Below the pieces are notes generated by a model. It saw only the letters and a list, made by a program, of their open reading frames with translations, was not told the DNA's origin and made no database searches. From positions 1 through 32,499 of the forward strand of contig SMWF01000105.1 of the NCBI GenBank assembly GCA_004357385.1: a stretch of DNA of 32,499 nt. The letters are read 5' to 3'. This stretch comes from Gammaproteobacteria bacterium (GTDB lineage: Bacteria > Pseudomonadota > Gammaproteobacteria > Pseudomonadales > Azotimanducaceae). Numbering within the stretch: position 1 is the first letter of the stretch; each line of letters opens with the position of its first letter. Position numbers and translations under genes: made by a program. This document shows positions 16,501 through 24,762 of this stretch, piece by piece.

Positions 16501-17394
16501 TCAGAATAAAGAGGGTGCAAGCGCGTCGTGTGCCCCGGGCACAGCTTCCGTCAACTGAACCCGATCGATGCCCATCGTCTCCAGTTCGGCAAGCGACTCG
16601 CGGACCTCCGTGGCCTCACCAAAAAACCGGGACAGATAACCTCCACCCAGCGCGGCCTTCATGCCTTGCACCCCCGGGTCATCACCCACACCCATCAGCA
16701 GGAATATCCCGATCGGCACGGTGTCGCTCACCGTTCTTACCCGTTCGACGCTTCGTTGCACCTCTTCTTCGGTGACACTCGCCATGACGTCAAGGTCGAT
16801 GTGGCCCATACGCGTCGATCGCGCACTGGCCTTGATCTCCACCCGATCGACCAGAGGAGTCACCTCGCGCAGCGCCCGGGGCCCACCGGCCGAGGCGATG
16901 AGCGGCGGCGGTTGGTCCGTGACCAGCGCCAGACGATTCTCACCCGTAATTTCCACCTGGTAGTGCTCGCCCCGAAGCTGGCATTGTCCCGTGGCCAGAA
17001 GTTGCCGCACGATCCGCAACGCCTCGATATACATGGACACACGGGTGGGCCCGTCCGGGTAGGTCTGGCCGATCGCTTCGATTTCATCGCGCGCCCAACC
17101 GGCACCTAAACCGGCCTCGAATCGGCCGTCGCACGCCGCCTGCAGTGCAAGGGCTGCCTGCGCGAACTCGACAGGCGAGCGAAACAGGTTGTTGCAGAAC
17201 GAGGTGGTGACCCGGATGTGTTGCGTCGCGCAGGCCATCTGCGTTGCCGCAACGAATACGTGGGGATACCGCGTCGTCCCCACCCACAGGTGGTCACTGG
17301 CGCAGATACCGTGCCACCCCTCAGACTCCTTCGCCTTCGCCCACTCGTCGGGTGCGGCGTCGGTGCCCGCCGGAAAGTTCGCGAAGTACTCCAT
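16501..17394 (-). CDS. Luciferase-like (LLM class) oxidoreductase
   Basis: A 297-residue TIM-barrel flavin- or F420-dependent oxidoreductase. Markers are GWHGICASDHLWVG, HIRVTTSFCNNLFRSPVEFAQAALAL, the CDGRFEAGLGAGWARDEIEAIG motif and PPLIASAGGPRALREV. It starts directly after the stop of the upstream flavoprotein (TGA then ATG, no gap), so the two are coupled and presumably act together. It is clearly different from the luciferase-like protein at 3383-4246. Cofactor choice is open. Confidence 0.88.
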   Translation of the reverse strand: MEYFANFPAGTDAAPDEWAKAKESEGWHGICASDHLWVGTTRYPHVFVAATQMACATQHIRVTTSFCNNLFRSPVEFAQAALALQAACDGRFEAGLGAGWARDEIEAIGQTYPDGPTRVSMYIEALRIVRQLLATGQCQLRGEHYQVEITGENRLALVTDQPPPLIASAGGPRALREVTPLVDRVEIKASARSTRMGHIDLDVMASVTEEEVQRSVERVRTVSDTVPIGIFLLMGVGDDPGVQGMKAALGGGYLSRFFGEATEVRESLAELETMGIDRVQLTEAVPGAHDALAPSLF

Positions 17395-19350
17395 TCAGAT
17401 CCGCCTGCCCAGCTCCGCGCCCGCGTGAATCGCCGTCATGATGCTGCTGCGGCCGCAGACGTCGCCAATGATGTGGGTGGCCGGCGCGTTGCCCTGCAAC
17501 GACTCCCACAATTCCCGGTTCGGTTCGTTGTGCCCCACGAACACCACCGTATTCGCCGGCAGCGAGCGTTCGCGTTCGGTGAACAGAACACCCACCTTCA
17601 CAGCGTCTGCCTCGATCGCGCGCAGATAGTGTCCGCCCACGAAGTCGAAGTCCCCCGAGTAGAGTCGTTCGCGAGCGGCACCCGCGGTGACCGGAGGATA
17701 CGGCAAGGTCGCACCAATCGAGTCGTGGCGCGACACCATCGTCACTTTGAGACCTTGCTCCAGCAGGACATCCGCCACCGAGATTGCTTCGAACGAGCCG
17801 GTGTCGTCAAACACCACCGCGGGGCCTTCGAGCGCCACCACGTCACCAAAACCGAGCACGTCCCAGGAGGAATAGACATGCGGCAGCCCAAACCCGGCAA
17901 GTGATTCAGCCGGCCGTGACTGTTGCATGCCGTCGCGGCGTGGCTGGCTACCCGTAGCCAACACGATTTCATCGGGGGCGATACGCGCGACCGCTGCTTC
18001 GTCGATGTACGAATTTAGATGCACGTCGACGCCAAGCGTCTCGACCTCTTCAGCCAACCAGGACACGATGGCGCCGATATCGCCCCGGTGCGGCGCAGAC
18101 GCGGCCATTACCACCTGACCACCGAGCACCTTCATTGCTTCGTGCAATTCCACGCGGTGCCCGCGCAGTGCCGCAGCGCGGGAAAACTCCAGACCCGCTG
18201 GCCCCCCGCCGACCACCAGAATATGTTTTGCTTCGGAGACCCGGTCTTCGGGCTCGATGGTGATGCGATCTTCCTTCGCAGCGGTGGCGTTGACCACGCA
18301 ACTGATGCGCCCATTGGTCATCAGCTGACCGACGCAGCCCATGTTCGAACCGATGCACGGCCGGATTCTGTGTTCCTCACGGGCCCGCGCCTTGTTCACC
18401 AACTCCGGATCGGCAATCAGTGCGCGCACCATCGAGACCATGTCGGCTTCACCACTGGCGACGATCGCACTCGCATGATCGAGCGTCATGATGCGCCCCA
18501 CCACCATGGTCGGTTTGCTGAGCAGTGGCGTGATTTCGGCGTTGGCGGCCATCTCGGCGCCGAGCGGATCATCGGCCGGCGCAATCAGTTTGTGAAACCG
18601 CCAGTACGCACCCATGTGCAGCGACACGTAGTCCACGAGCGGGTCCACGGACTGGGCGATCTGAGCGTTGTCCTTCGCCGTGAGACCGCCGGGTACGTAG
18701 TCTTCGTTCGGCAGGCGCACGCCCATCACCAAGTCCGGCCCCGCGGCAGCGCGCACGGCCGCGAGCACCTCGCGCAGAAAGCGCATCCGGTTGTCGAGAC
18801 TGCCGCCGTACTCGTCGGTGCGCTTGTTCAGTGCGGGCGACAAAAACTCGTGAATCAGGTAGCCGCTGGAGGCGTGGATGTCCACTCCGTCGAGCCCGGC
18901 ATCGCGCACCCGGATCGCGGCGTCAGCAAAGCTTGAGACCACGTCGTCGATCATCGTCTTGGTCATGGCGATGGGGATGACACCGGCCATCGGGTTCGGC
19001 ACGGGGCTTGCCGACCAGTGGACCGGCATACCCGCACCGGCCGGATAGCCAGCGCCCGCATGATAGAGCTGAATGAACAACTTCATGCCGTGGCGATGCA
19101 TGCGAGTGCTGATCTCCTCGAGAAACGGCATACAGTCGTCGCTGAACAGCCGTATGCCGATGGGTGCGCTCGCGTGTACGCCGGTCGCCTCGATGGTGGA
19201 CATACCGACCCCACCGCGCGCGCGGGCCTCGTGATAAGCGATCAGACTTTCACCGCCCAACCCGGTACCGTGCGGCGAGCGCACAATACGGTTTTTGATC
19301 TCCACCGAACCCACCTGGATGGGTTCGAACAGATTATCGTACAGCGCCAT
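17395..19350 (-). CDS. Old Yellow Enzyme / 2,4-dienoyl-CoA-reductase-like flavoprotein with Cys-to-Ser at the Fe-S site
   Basis: A 651-residue NADH:flavin oxidoreductase: an FMN TIM barrel (about 1-350), a cluster segment, then FAD- and NAD-binding domains (ILVVGGGPAGLEFSRAAALRGHRVELHE). Family members reduce enoyl-CoA/enone bonds or demethylate amines. The barrel shows SPHGTG, MTKTMIDDVVSSFADAA and GVDIHASSGYLIHEFLSP. The cluster motif reads PCIGSNMGC...SC: Cys332, Ser335, Cys339, Cys351, so the second of four expected ligands is Ser. AGGGAGG (19357-19363 on the minus strand) touches one ATG and lies six bases before the next, so ATG 19350 (MALYDNLF) is chosen. It is first in the five-gene operon. 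Confidence 0.92.
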   Translation of the reverse strand: MALYDNLFEPIQVGSVEIKNRIVRSPHGTGLGGESLIAYHEARARGGVGMSTIEATGVHASAPIGIRLFSDDCMPFLEEISTRMHRHGMKLFIQLYHAGAGYPAGAGMPVHWSASPVPNPMAGVIPIAMTKTMIDDVVSSFADAAIRVRDAGLDGVDIHASSGYLIHEFLSPALNKRTDEYGGSLDNRMRFLREVLAAVRAAAGPDLVMGVRLPNEDYVPGGLTAKDNAQIAQSVDPLVDYVSLHMGAYWRFHKLIAPADDPLGAEMAANAEITPLLSKPTMVVGRIMTLDHASAIVASGEADMVSMVRALIADPELVNKARAREEHRIRPCIGSNMGCVGQLMTNGRISCVVNATAAKEDRITIEPEDRVSEAKHILVVGGGPAGLEFSRAAALRGHRVELHEAMKVLGGQVVMAASAPHRGDIGAIVSWLAEEVETLGVDVHLNSYIDEAAVARIAPDEIVLATGSQPRRDGMQQSRPAESLAGFGLPHVYSSWDVLGFGDVVALEGPAVVFDDTGSFEAISVADVLLEQGLKVTMVSRHDSIGATLPYPPVTAGAARERLYSGDFDFVGGHYLRAIEADAVKVGVLFTERERSLPANTVVFVGHNEPNRELWESLQGNAPATHIIGDVCGRSSIMTAIHAGAELGRRI

Positions 19351-19516
19351 CGTCATCCTCCCTCGGACGATCAAGCATAGTGCATCATCGGCACGCGTTC
19401 ATTGTCCCGGACGAAGGCGAGCTGCCCTATTACCGGCCATGCTGATGAACGCCCCGGACCCATGATACGATCCCCGTCGGACACTTGAACCGCCATCCAG
19501 GCAGTTGGCAGAAGCC
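19351..19516. promoter_or_regulatory. Divergent intergenic region (flavoprotein operon / wax synthase operon)
   Basis: It holds the start signals of two divergent operons. On the plus strand TACGAT (19466-19471) is a possible -10, with only a poor -35. On the minus side TATGCT close to the AGGGAGG site is a possible -10. I see no clear operator palindrome. Confidence 0.25.
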
Positions 19517-20974
19517 ATGCGACTGACGGACCACGACGCCTCGTTTTTGTACACGGAGACCGCCAGCGGTCCGATGTCGGCCTCGGCCATCTATGTGGTC
19601 GAAGGAACCGTTTCGTTCGCCGCGGTCTTTCAGCACTACGCCGGACGCGTGCACCTGGTCGAGCGGCTGCGCCAGAAACTCGCATTCGTGCCCATGAATC
19701 TGGCCCATCCGAAGTGGGTGGATGATCCGGACTTCGACCTCGACCACCATGTCCTGCACCGCAAACTGCCACCGGGGAGCACGATGGACGACGGCGTCGC
19801 GCTCGCGCTCGAGATCAACGAAGAGGTGCTCGATCGCAGCCGCCCACTGTGGCGCGTGTTCGTGATCGAGGGCCTCTCGGACACGACGCTGATCCTGCAG
19901 CAGATCCATCACGCCATGGTCGACGGCGCCTCCGCTATCCAACTGTCGATGGTGATGCTGGACTTCGAGGAACACCCGGAGGCGCCACCGCCGGCCGGGC
20001 CCTGGGCACCACCACCCGTCCCCACTGCACTGGAACTGATGACCGAGGCCATGCGGGAAAACACCGAACAGATGCTCCGGGAGAACCCGATCGAGCGGGT
20101 GCGTTCCTTCGCTAAGAACCAGCGCATCATCCAACGCGGCATGGAGGCAATGTCGAAGTTCTTCACCGAGCCTGCCATGACGGCCCCGTGGAACGCGGGG
20201 TTGGTCGGACCCAAGCGAGACCTCAAATGGTTCGTGCGTGATTTCGCCACGTTCCGGGAGATCCGCCGACAGTTCGGTGGCACCATCAACGACATCGCCC
20301 TGGCCATAGTGACCGAGGGCGCCGCCCGCTACCTCGATGCTCACGAGGAACGCACCGACGGCCAGAAGCTGAGATTGATGTGCCCGGTCAACGTACGCAC
20401 CGAGAGCGAAGCGGACGGGCTTGGTAACCGCGTTTCCGCGATTTTCCCGACGCTGCCGGCATCGCAGTTGGGTATCGTCGAGCGGTTGCGCGTTGTCGTC
20501 GAAGAGACGACCCACATCAAAGGCGCCCAGGAAGCCCAGGCTGTCACGCTGATGCAGGAGGCCGCGCCGACGGTCCCGCCGGTGTTGATGGCACCGACCC
20601 TGACCGTGGGAACGCCCTACGACATGACCAAGTGGGCCGCCGACAATCCGCTACCGGTGATGCCGAGCGTAGGGCCACGCCCACCGAATTTCGGATTCAA
20701 CTTCACCTGCACCAACGTCCCCGGAGTCCAGGTGCAGCAATACCTGGCCGGTCACAAGATCACAACAATGCTCGGCGTCCTCATGCTGGGTGGCAATCTC
20801 GGCTACGGTTGCGTGGTGACCAGCTACAACGGCGACATGATCTTGACGTTCACGTCCGACATCCGCCTGATGCCGGACCTGGATCTGATGGCCACTGAAG
20901 TGGAGGCCATGTTCGACGAACTGTTGGCCGCGGCCAGAGCCCAGCACGAAGCCGATGCGGAGAGCGCAGCATAG
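19517..20974 (+). CDS. Wax ester synthase / acyl-CoA:diacylglycerol acyltransferase (WS/DGAT)
   Basis: Esterifies acyl-CoA with fatty alcohol or diacylglycerol to make storage lipid at the membrane. The 485-residue product has the catalytic HHAMVDG motif (residues 131-137), the upstream PLWRVFVIEGL block, TINDIALAIVTEGAARYL, and the C-terminal NVPGV motif in a DUF1298-like domain. ATG 19517 begins MRLTDHDASFLY, the family's usual N-terminus; a TTG at 19505 is less likely and the ribosome site is weak. It leads a plus-strand trio, nine bases before the acetyltransferase. It suggests the cell stores carbon from the hydrophobic substrates handled by the neighbouring genes. Confidence 0.93.
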   Translation: MRLTDHDASFLYTETASGPMSASAIYVVEGTVSFAAVFQHYAGRVHLVERLRQKLAFVPMNLAHPKWVDDPDFDLDHHVLHRKLPPGSTMDDGVALALEINEEVLDRSRPLWRVFVIEGLSDTTLILQQIHHAMVDGASAIQLSMVMLDFEEHPEAPPPAGPWAPPPVPTALELMTEAMRENTEQMLRENPIERVRSFAKNQRIIQRGMEAMSKFFTEPAMTAPWNAGLVGPKRDLKWFVRDFATFREIRRQFGGTINDIALAIVTEGAARYLDAHEERTDGQKLRLMCPVNVRTESEADGLGNRVSAIFPTLPASQLGIVERLRVVVEETTHIKGAQEAQAVTLMQEAAPTVPPVLMAPTLTVGTPYDMTKWAADNPLPVMPSVGPRPPNFGFNFTCTNVPGVQVQQYLAGHKITTMLGVLMLGGNLGYGCVVTSYNGDMILTFTSDIRLMPDLDLMATEVEAMFDELLAAARAQHEADAESAA

Positions 20975-20983
20975 GACAACCGA

Positions 20984-21574
20984 ATGACTGAACAAAACAT
21001 TGCCCAGAAATTCCCTCGCACGGTGAATCTCGCGGAGGGCGAAAAGGTCGAAGTCCGGCTGATGTCGGCCGACGACCGGGATGCCGTACTCGCCTTCGCC
21101 CAGGCGCTACCGGAAGAGGATCTGCTGTTCCTGCGGCTGGACCTGACGGATCCGGCGGTGGTCGACGAGTGGGTGGCCAACGTCGAATCCGGCCACTCGA
21201 TATCACTTCTGGCCTACGACCAAAACGGCGTCATCGGCTACGCCACCGTACACCGCAACCGTGCGCGCTGGATGCGCCGCGTCGGAGAGATTCGCGTGAA
21301 CGTCGGCCCCGGTTACCGCTCCAAGGGGCTTGGCCGGTTCCTGACCAGTCAGATTTTCGACGTGGCACGGGAGATTGGACTGAAGAAGCTCATGGCCAAC
21401 ATGACCATCGACCAGCGCGGTGCCCAGGCCGCGTTCCGGCGCCTGGGTTTTGTGCCGGAGGCGCTGCTGGCCGACTACGTCGAAGACCAGCAGGGTAATC
21501 CCCGCGACCTGGTGGTGATGTCTTACGACATCGACGGCCACTCCGAACAGGTAGACGAACCGGTTCGCTTGTAG
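20984..21574 (+). CDS. GNAT-family N-acetyltransferase
   Basis: A 196-residue acyl-CoA-dependent acyltransferase of the GNAT fold. The acetyl-CoA pyrophosphate loop is VGPGYRSKGLGRFL (residues 107-120; RxxGxG), after the IRVNV strand. NMTIDQRGAQAAFRRLGFVPEALLADYV is the usual late motif. The N-terminal 25 residues are polar. It lies between the wax ester synthase and the dehydrogenase homologue with gaps under ten bases, so it is co-transcribed. The acceptor is unknown; an amine, a protein lysine or a lipid head group are all open. Confidence 0.9.
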   Translation: MTEQNIAQKFPRTVNLAEGEKVEVRLMSADDRDAVLAFAQALPEEDLLFLRLDLTDPAVVDEWVANVESGHSISLLAYDQNGVIGYATVHRNRARWMRRVGEIRVNVGPGYRSKGLGRFLTSQIFDVAREIGLKKLMANMTIDQRGAQAAFRRLGFVPEALLADYVEDQQGNPRDLVVMSYDIDGHSEQVDEPVRL

Positions 21575-21581
21575 GAGCACC

Positions 21582-22634
21582 GTGAAACACGTTGCCGTCA
21601 TCGAGGGAGATGACGCGTCTCCCGAAGCGGTTCGCCCCACGATCGAGTTCATCGATTCATTGAACCTCGGGATCGACTGGGTTTATCCACGTGTTGGCGA
21701 AACCGCGGAAGCCGAACACGGCTCGCCCTTTCCAGCCGCAAGCAAAAAGCAGATCGACGCTGCGGATACCACGTTTTTCGGTTCGACCAGCGGTTCATCA
21801 GCCGCAGCACTGATGTATCTGCGTTGGGGCAAGCAGACATTTGCCAACGTCCGCCCTGCCGTGTATCTGCCCGGCGCGCGTTCGCCGCTTGCCGACCCGC
21901 AGGGCATCGACCTCGCGATCGTCCGGGAAAATCTCGAGGACCTGTACGTGCGCGCCGAGGGCGACCTCGAAACACTCTCCGACCCGGCCCCCACCGGCAC
22001 CACAATACGTCGCTCCGTCAAGGAACTCGGTGCCGGGCGTTACGCGATTAAGGTAATCACCGAGATGGGCAGCGAACGGGTCATCCGCTTCGCCTTCGAC
22101 CTGGCACGCAGCAGGGAGGGACAGCGGCGCGTGACAGTCACCTCCAAGTACAACATGCTGCCGAAGACGGACGGTCTGTTTCGCGAGATCGCCTACGCCG
22201 TGGCAGACGACTACCCGGACATCGAGTTCGAGTGTTTCATCGTCGACGACTTCGCCTGCCGGCTGGTACGTGAGGCCCAGCGCTTCGACGTCGTCGTCAT
22301 GCCGAATCTCTACGGCGACATTCTCTCGGATGCGGCGGCCGGGCTCATCGGCGGCCTGGGCCTTGCCGCGAGCGGCTGCTACGGCGAGTCCTATGCGTAC
22401 TTCGAATCCGCCCACGGCACCGCACCTGATATTGCCGGTCAGGGGATCATCAACCCAACGGCCAACCTGTTGTCAGCGTGCATGATGCTGGAGCACCTCG
22501 ACCTGATGGAACCGGCCGTTCGGATCCGAGCCGCAATCGCAACGGTTTATGCTGACGGTACAGACCTGACTCCAGATCAAGGCGGCAACGCGAGTACTCT
22601 CGAATTTTGTAGCGCAGTACGACGACATATTTAG
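21582..22634 (+). CDS. Isocitrate/isopropylmalate dehydrogenase-family enzyme, atypical
   Basis: A 350-residue member of the NAD(P)-dependent beta-decarboxylating dehydrogenases. The metal and core motifs are present: TSKYNMLPKTDGLF, FIVDDFACRLV, NLYGDILSDAAAGLIGGLGLA (Asp246, Asp250) and ESAHGTAPDIAGQGIINPTA. The N-terminal GDGIGPEV loop is changed to EGDDASPEAV, and the substrate helix reads YLRWGKQTFANVRP, unlike LeuB or Icd. It probably oxidises a different 2-hydroxy-dicarboxylate. GTG 21582 has AGGAG four bases upstream. It is last in the wax synthase operon and converges on the SDR. Confidence 0.9.
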   Translation: MKHVAVIEGDDASPEAVRPTIEFIDSLNLGIDWVYPRVGETAEAEHGSPFPAASKKQIDAADTTFFGSTSGSSAAALMYLRWGKQTFANVRPAVYLPGARSPLADPQGIDLAIVRENLEDLYVRAEGDLETLSDPAPTGTTIRRSVKELGAGRYAIKVITEMGSERVIRFAFDLARSREGQRRVTVTSKYNMLPKTDGLFREIAYAVADDYPDIEFECFIVDDFACRLVREAQRFDVVVMPNLYGDILSDAAAGLIGGLGLAASGCYGESYAYFESAHGTAPDIAGQGIINPTANLLSACMMLEHLDLMEPAVRIRAAIATVYADGTDLTPDQGGNASTLEFCSAVRRHI

Positions 22635-22656
22635 AATATATTCAAGTACTTGTATA
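22634..22656. other. AT-rich double palindrome at a convergent junction
   Basis: GAATATATTC (22634-22643) and CAAGTACTTG (22643-22652) are adjacent perfect 10-bp palindromes, overlapping the last codon/stop of the dehydrogenase gene. The region is much more AT-rich than its surroundings. It could act as a transcription stop or protein site; nothing more can be said. Confidence 0.35.
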
Positions 22657-22694
22657 ACTATCCTAATGTCGATTCTCGGCCTCGAGATTTCCCC

Positions 22695-23534
22695 TCAATA
22701 ACTGGGTCGGGTGCAATAAGGTGTCAGCTGCAGTTCATGCGTCCAGCAGGACTTGTCCTGCCTATGCAGGTAGTAGAACGCGTCCGCGATACTCGCCGGA
22801 TTCATGATGATCTCAGGTCGCTTCTGAGCGATGGACAAGGCGCGGGTACCCGGCGAATCGATCAAGCCGTCAACCACGATGTTCGCAACATGAATCCCAT
22901 GTTCTGAATATTCTTCGGTAAGCACTTGAGCCAGGGCCCTCATCATCACCCTCGGGTAGTACAGGGACTGACCCGTCAACCGTTTTCGTCCGCGTAACGA
23001 CGCCGCATTGTTTGTGATGAGAAACGAACCGCTTCCCCTGTTGCGCATCGCAGGCAGCACTTCCTTGGCCACCAGAAACGGGCCCCTGCTCGCGATGTGC
23101 TGGGCCGTTTCAAACACCTCGAGCGGGACGTGTTCCAGAAGTTCCTTGTCCGGCGGCAGGTCTCTTCCTTCAAGATAACCGGCGTTCAGAACGACCACCT
23201 CAGGATCACCCGCCTCCGTTCTGATAGTTTCAAAGGCTCGAGTGATGGAGTCCTGCGATTCAAGATCGAGCTCCACCGTCGTGCAATCCTGACCTTGTTC
23301 GACAATCGCACTCTGTAGCGCCGCGGCATTGCTCAACCTACGCGTCGTGAGTACAACGAAAAATCCTTCTGCCGCAAACTTCTGGGCGATCGCACCGCCC
23401 ACGCCCCATCGGGCTGACACGGGTAGCTCACTATCGTCCACACGTTCGCCGTGCGCCAACAGCGTGTTTCGTCCGTCCGCTTGCCACTTCGAAGTGGCGC
23501 CGATTACCACTGCTACCGATTTACCGCTGGACAT
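22695..23534 (-). CDS. Short-chain dehydrogenase/reductase-like protein with loop insertion and altered active site
   Basis: A 279-residue Rossmann protein. The cofactor loop is split: IGATS (11-15), then about 28 extra residues (16-43), then GVGGAIAQKF. The core continues with FVVLTTRR, VVVLNAG (118-119) and ITNNAAS with Ser179. The usual Tyr-x-x-x-Lys is not intact: alignment to the MRALAQ helix puts Leu191 and Arg195 at those places, with Tyr192 and Tyr193 next to them. The C-terminus CWTHELQLTPY matches a known SDR branch. AGGAGG (23540-23545) fixes ATG 23534. It is last in the long minus-strand series, 34 bases after the CoA-transferase. Codon use looks less GC-rich than neighbours. Confidence 0.85.
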   Translation of the reverse strand: MSSGKSVAVVIGATSKWQADGRNTLLAHGERVDDSELPVSARWGVGGAIAQKFAAEGFFVVLTTRRLSNAAALQSAIVEQGQDCTTVELDLESQDSITRAFETIRTEAGDPEVVVLNAGYLEGRDLPPDKELLEHVPLEVFETAQHIASRGPFLVAKEVLPAMRNRGSGSFLITNNAASLRGRKRLTGQSLYYPRVMMRALAQVLTEEYSEHGIHVANIVVDGLIDSPGTRALSIAQKRPEIIMNPASIADAFYYLHRQDKSCWTHELQLTPYCTRPSY

Positions 23535-23568
23535 TAGAACCTCCTGAACCGGGACTGACCTTCTACGC

Positions 23569-24762
23569 CTAGACAGCGTCCGCCCGCCGCAGGCGCTCGA
23601 GCTCCGCGTCGTCCACCCCTGCAAGCTCAGCCAGGACCCGCGCCGTATCGTGACCGAGCGCCGGCACATCGGTCAGGGATGGAGGATCGATGTCCCGAAA
23701 GCGGAGCGGCGTGTGCAACTGAGCAATCTCCCCCAACTGCGGATGCGCGCGCATTTCAACCGATCCGCGCGCGAGCAGATGAGGGTCATGCGCCACCTCG
23801 TCGAGGTTCTGCACCGGTGCACAGATGACCCCGTGCGCTTGCGCGGTGGCGAATATTTCCGCCCTCGTATGCCGTCGGGTCCACGCCCCTACGATCTCGT
23901 CCACCTCGTCGATGTGGGCCGCACGATCGGCCGTGGTGACGAACCGTTCGTCCTCGGCCAGTTCGGGGGTACCCATCGCCAGGCAAAGCTTGCGCCAGTG
24001 GCCTTCCCGAATGCAGATGATCGCAACGTGCCCGTCCGTTGCTTCGTATACGTTGTACGGCGCCAGGGCTCTTCCCGGATGTCGATTGCCTGCCCGGGGC
24101 ATTTGCTCGCCGGCAACGTAGTACGAGCCCATGGCGGTCGCCAAGGTCGGGAACACGCAATCCTGCATGGAGATATCGACGGTGGCGCCTGCCCCGGATT
24201 GTTCACGCGCAAACAGCGCACTGACAATGCCCGCATACAGATGCGTCCCGGCAATGAAGTCCGCGAACGCGGCCGCCGTTTTCAACGGAGGTCCGCCATC
24301 TTCGCCGGTAATGCTCATGACACCCGCGATGGCCTGCAGCGTGATGTCCATGCCCAGATAGTCACGATACGGTCCCGCCGCCACGCCATAGCCGGTGCTG
24401 GATGCGTAAATCAGACGCGGGTTCAGGGCGCGCAGGTCCACCGCTCCAATGCCGTATTTGTCCATCGTACCCGGGGCAAAGTTTTCGAACACCACGTCCA
24501 CTTCAGCGGCCATGCGCTTCAGCAACGTCTGACCTGCATCGGTCTTGATGTTCAGGGTGATGCACTCTTTGTTGGTGTTGAGCAATGCGAAGGCATAGCT
24601 GGCCGCCGACTTCGCTCCGCGTGCGCGCAGCGTTTCACCCATCAACGATTCCACTTTGATGACCCGCGCGCCCGCCTGGGCAAGCAGGAATCCACAATAA
24701 GGTCCGTTGTACACCTGGCCGAAGTCGAGCACGGTGACGCCGTCCAGTGGCTGAGTTTTCAT
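23569..24762 (-). CDS. Class III (CaiB/BaiF) CoA-transferase
   Basis: A 397-residue CoA-transferase that would activate a pathway acid by exchange with another acyl-CoA. Motifs are LDGVTVLDFGQVYNGPYC, AQAGARVIKVES, NTNKECITLNIK, VVFENFAPGTMDKYGIG, and the catalytic Asp168 in FADFIAG, followed by REQSGAGATVDISMQD. ATG 24762 overlaps the stop of the upstream acyl-CoA dehydrogenase (ATGA), so they are coupled; the frame extends further upstream only as antisense-like sequence. It is a different subgroup from the transferase at 7280-8461. Context suggests it acts on the acid entering the paired dehydrogenase step. Confidence 0.93.
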   Translation of the reverse strand: MKTQPLDGVTVLDFGQVYNGPYCGFLLAQAGARVIKVESLMGETLRARGAKSAASYAFALLNTNKECITLNIKTDAGQTLLKRMAAEVDVVFENFAPGTMDKYGIGAVDLRALNPRLIYASSTGYGVAAGPYRDYLGMDITLQAIAGVMSITGEDGGPPLKTAAAFADFIAGTHLYAGIVSALFAREQSGAGATVDISMQDCVFPTLATAMGSYYVAGEQMPRAGNRHPGRALAPYNVYEATDGHVAIICIREGHWRKLCLAMGTPELAEDERFVTTADRAAHIDEVDEIVGAWTRRHTRAEIFATAQAHGVICAPVQNLDEVAHDPHLLARGSVEMRAHPQLGEIAQLHTPLRFRDIDPPSLTDVPALGHDTARVLAELAGVDDAELERLRRADAV

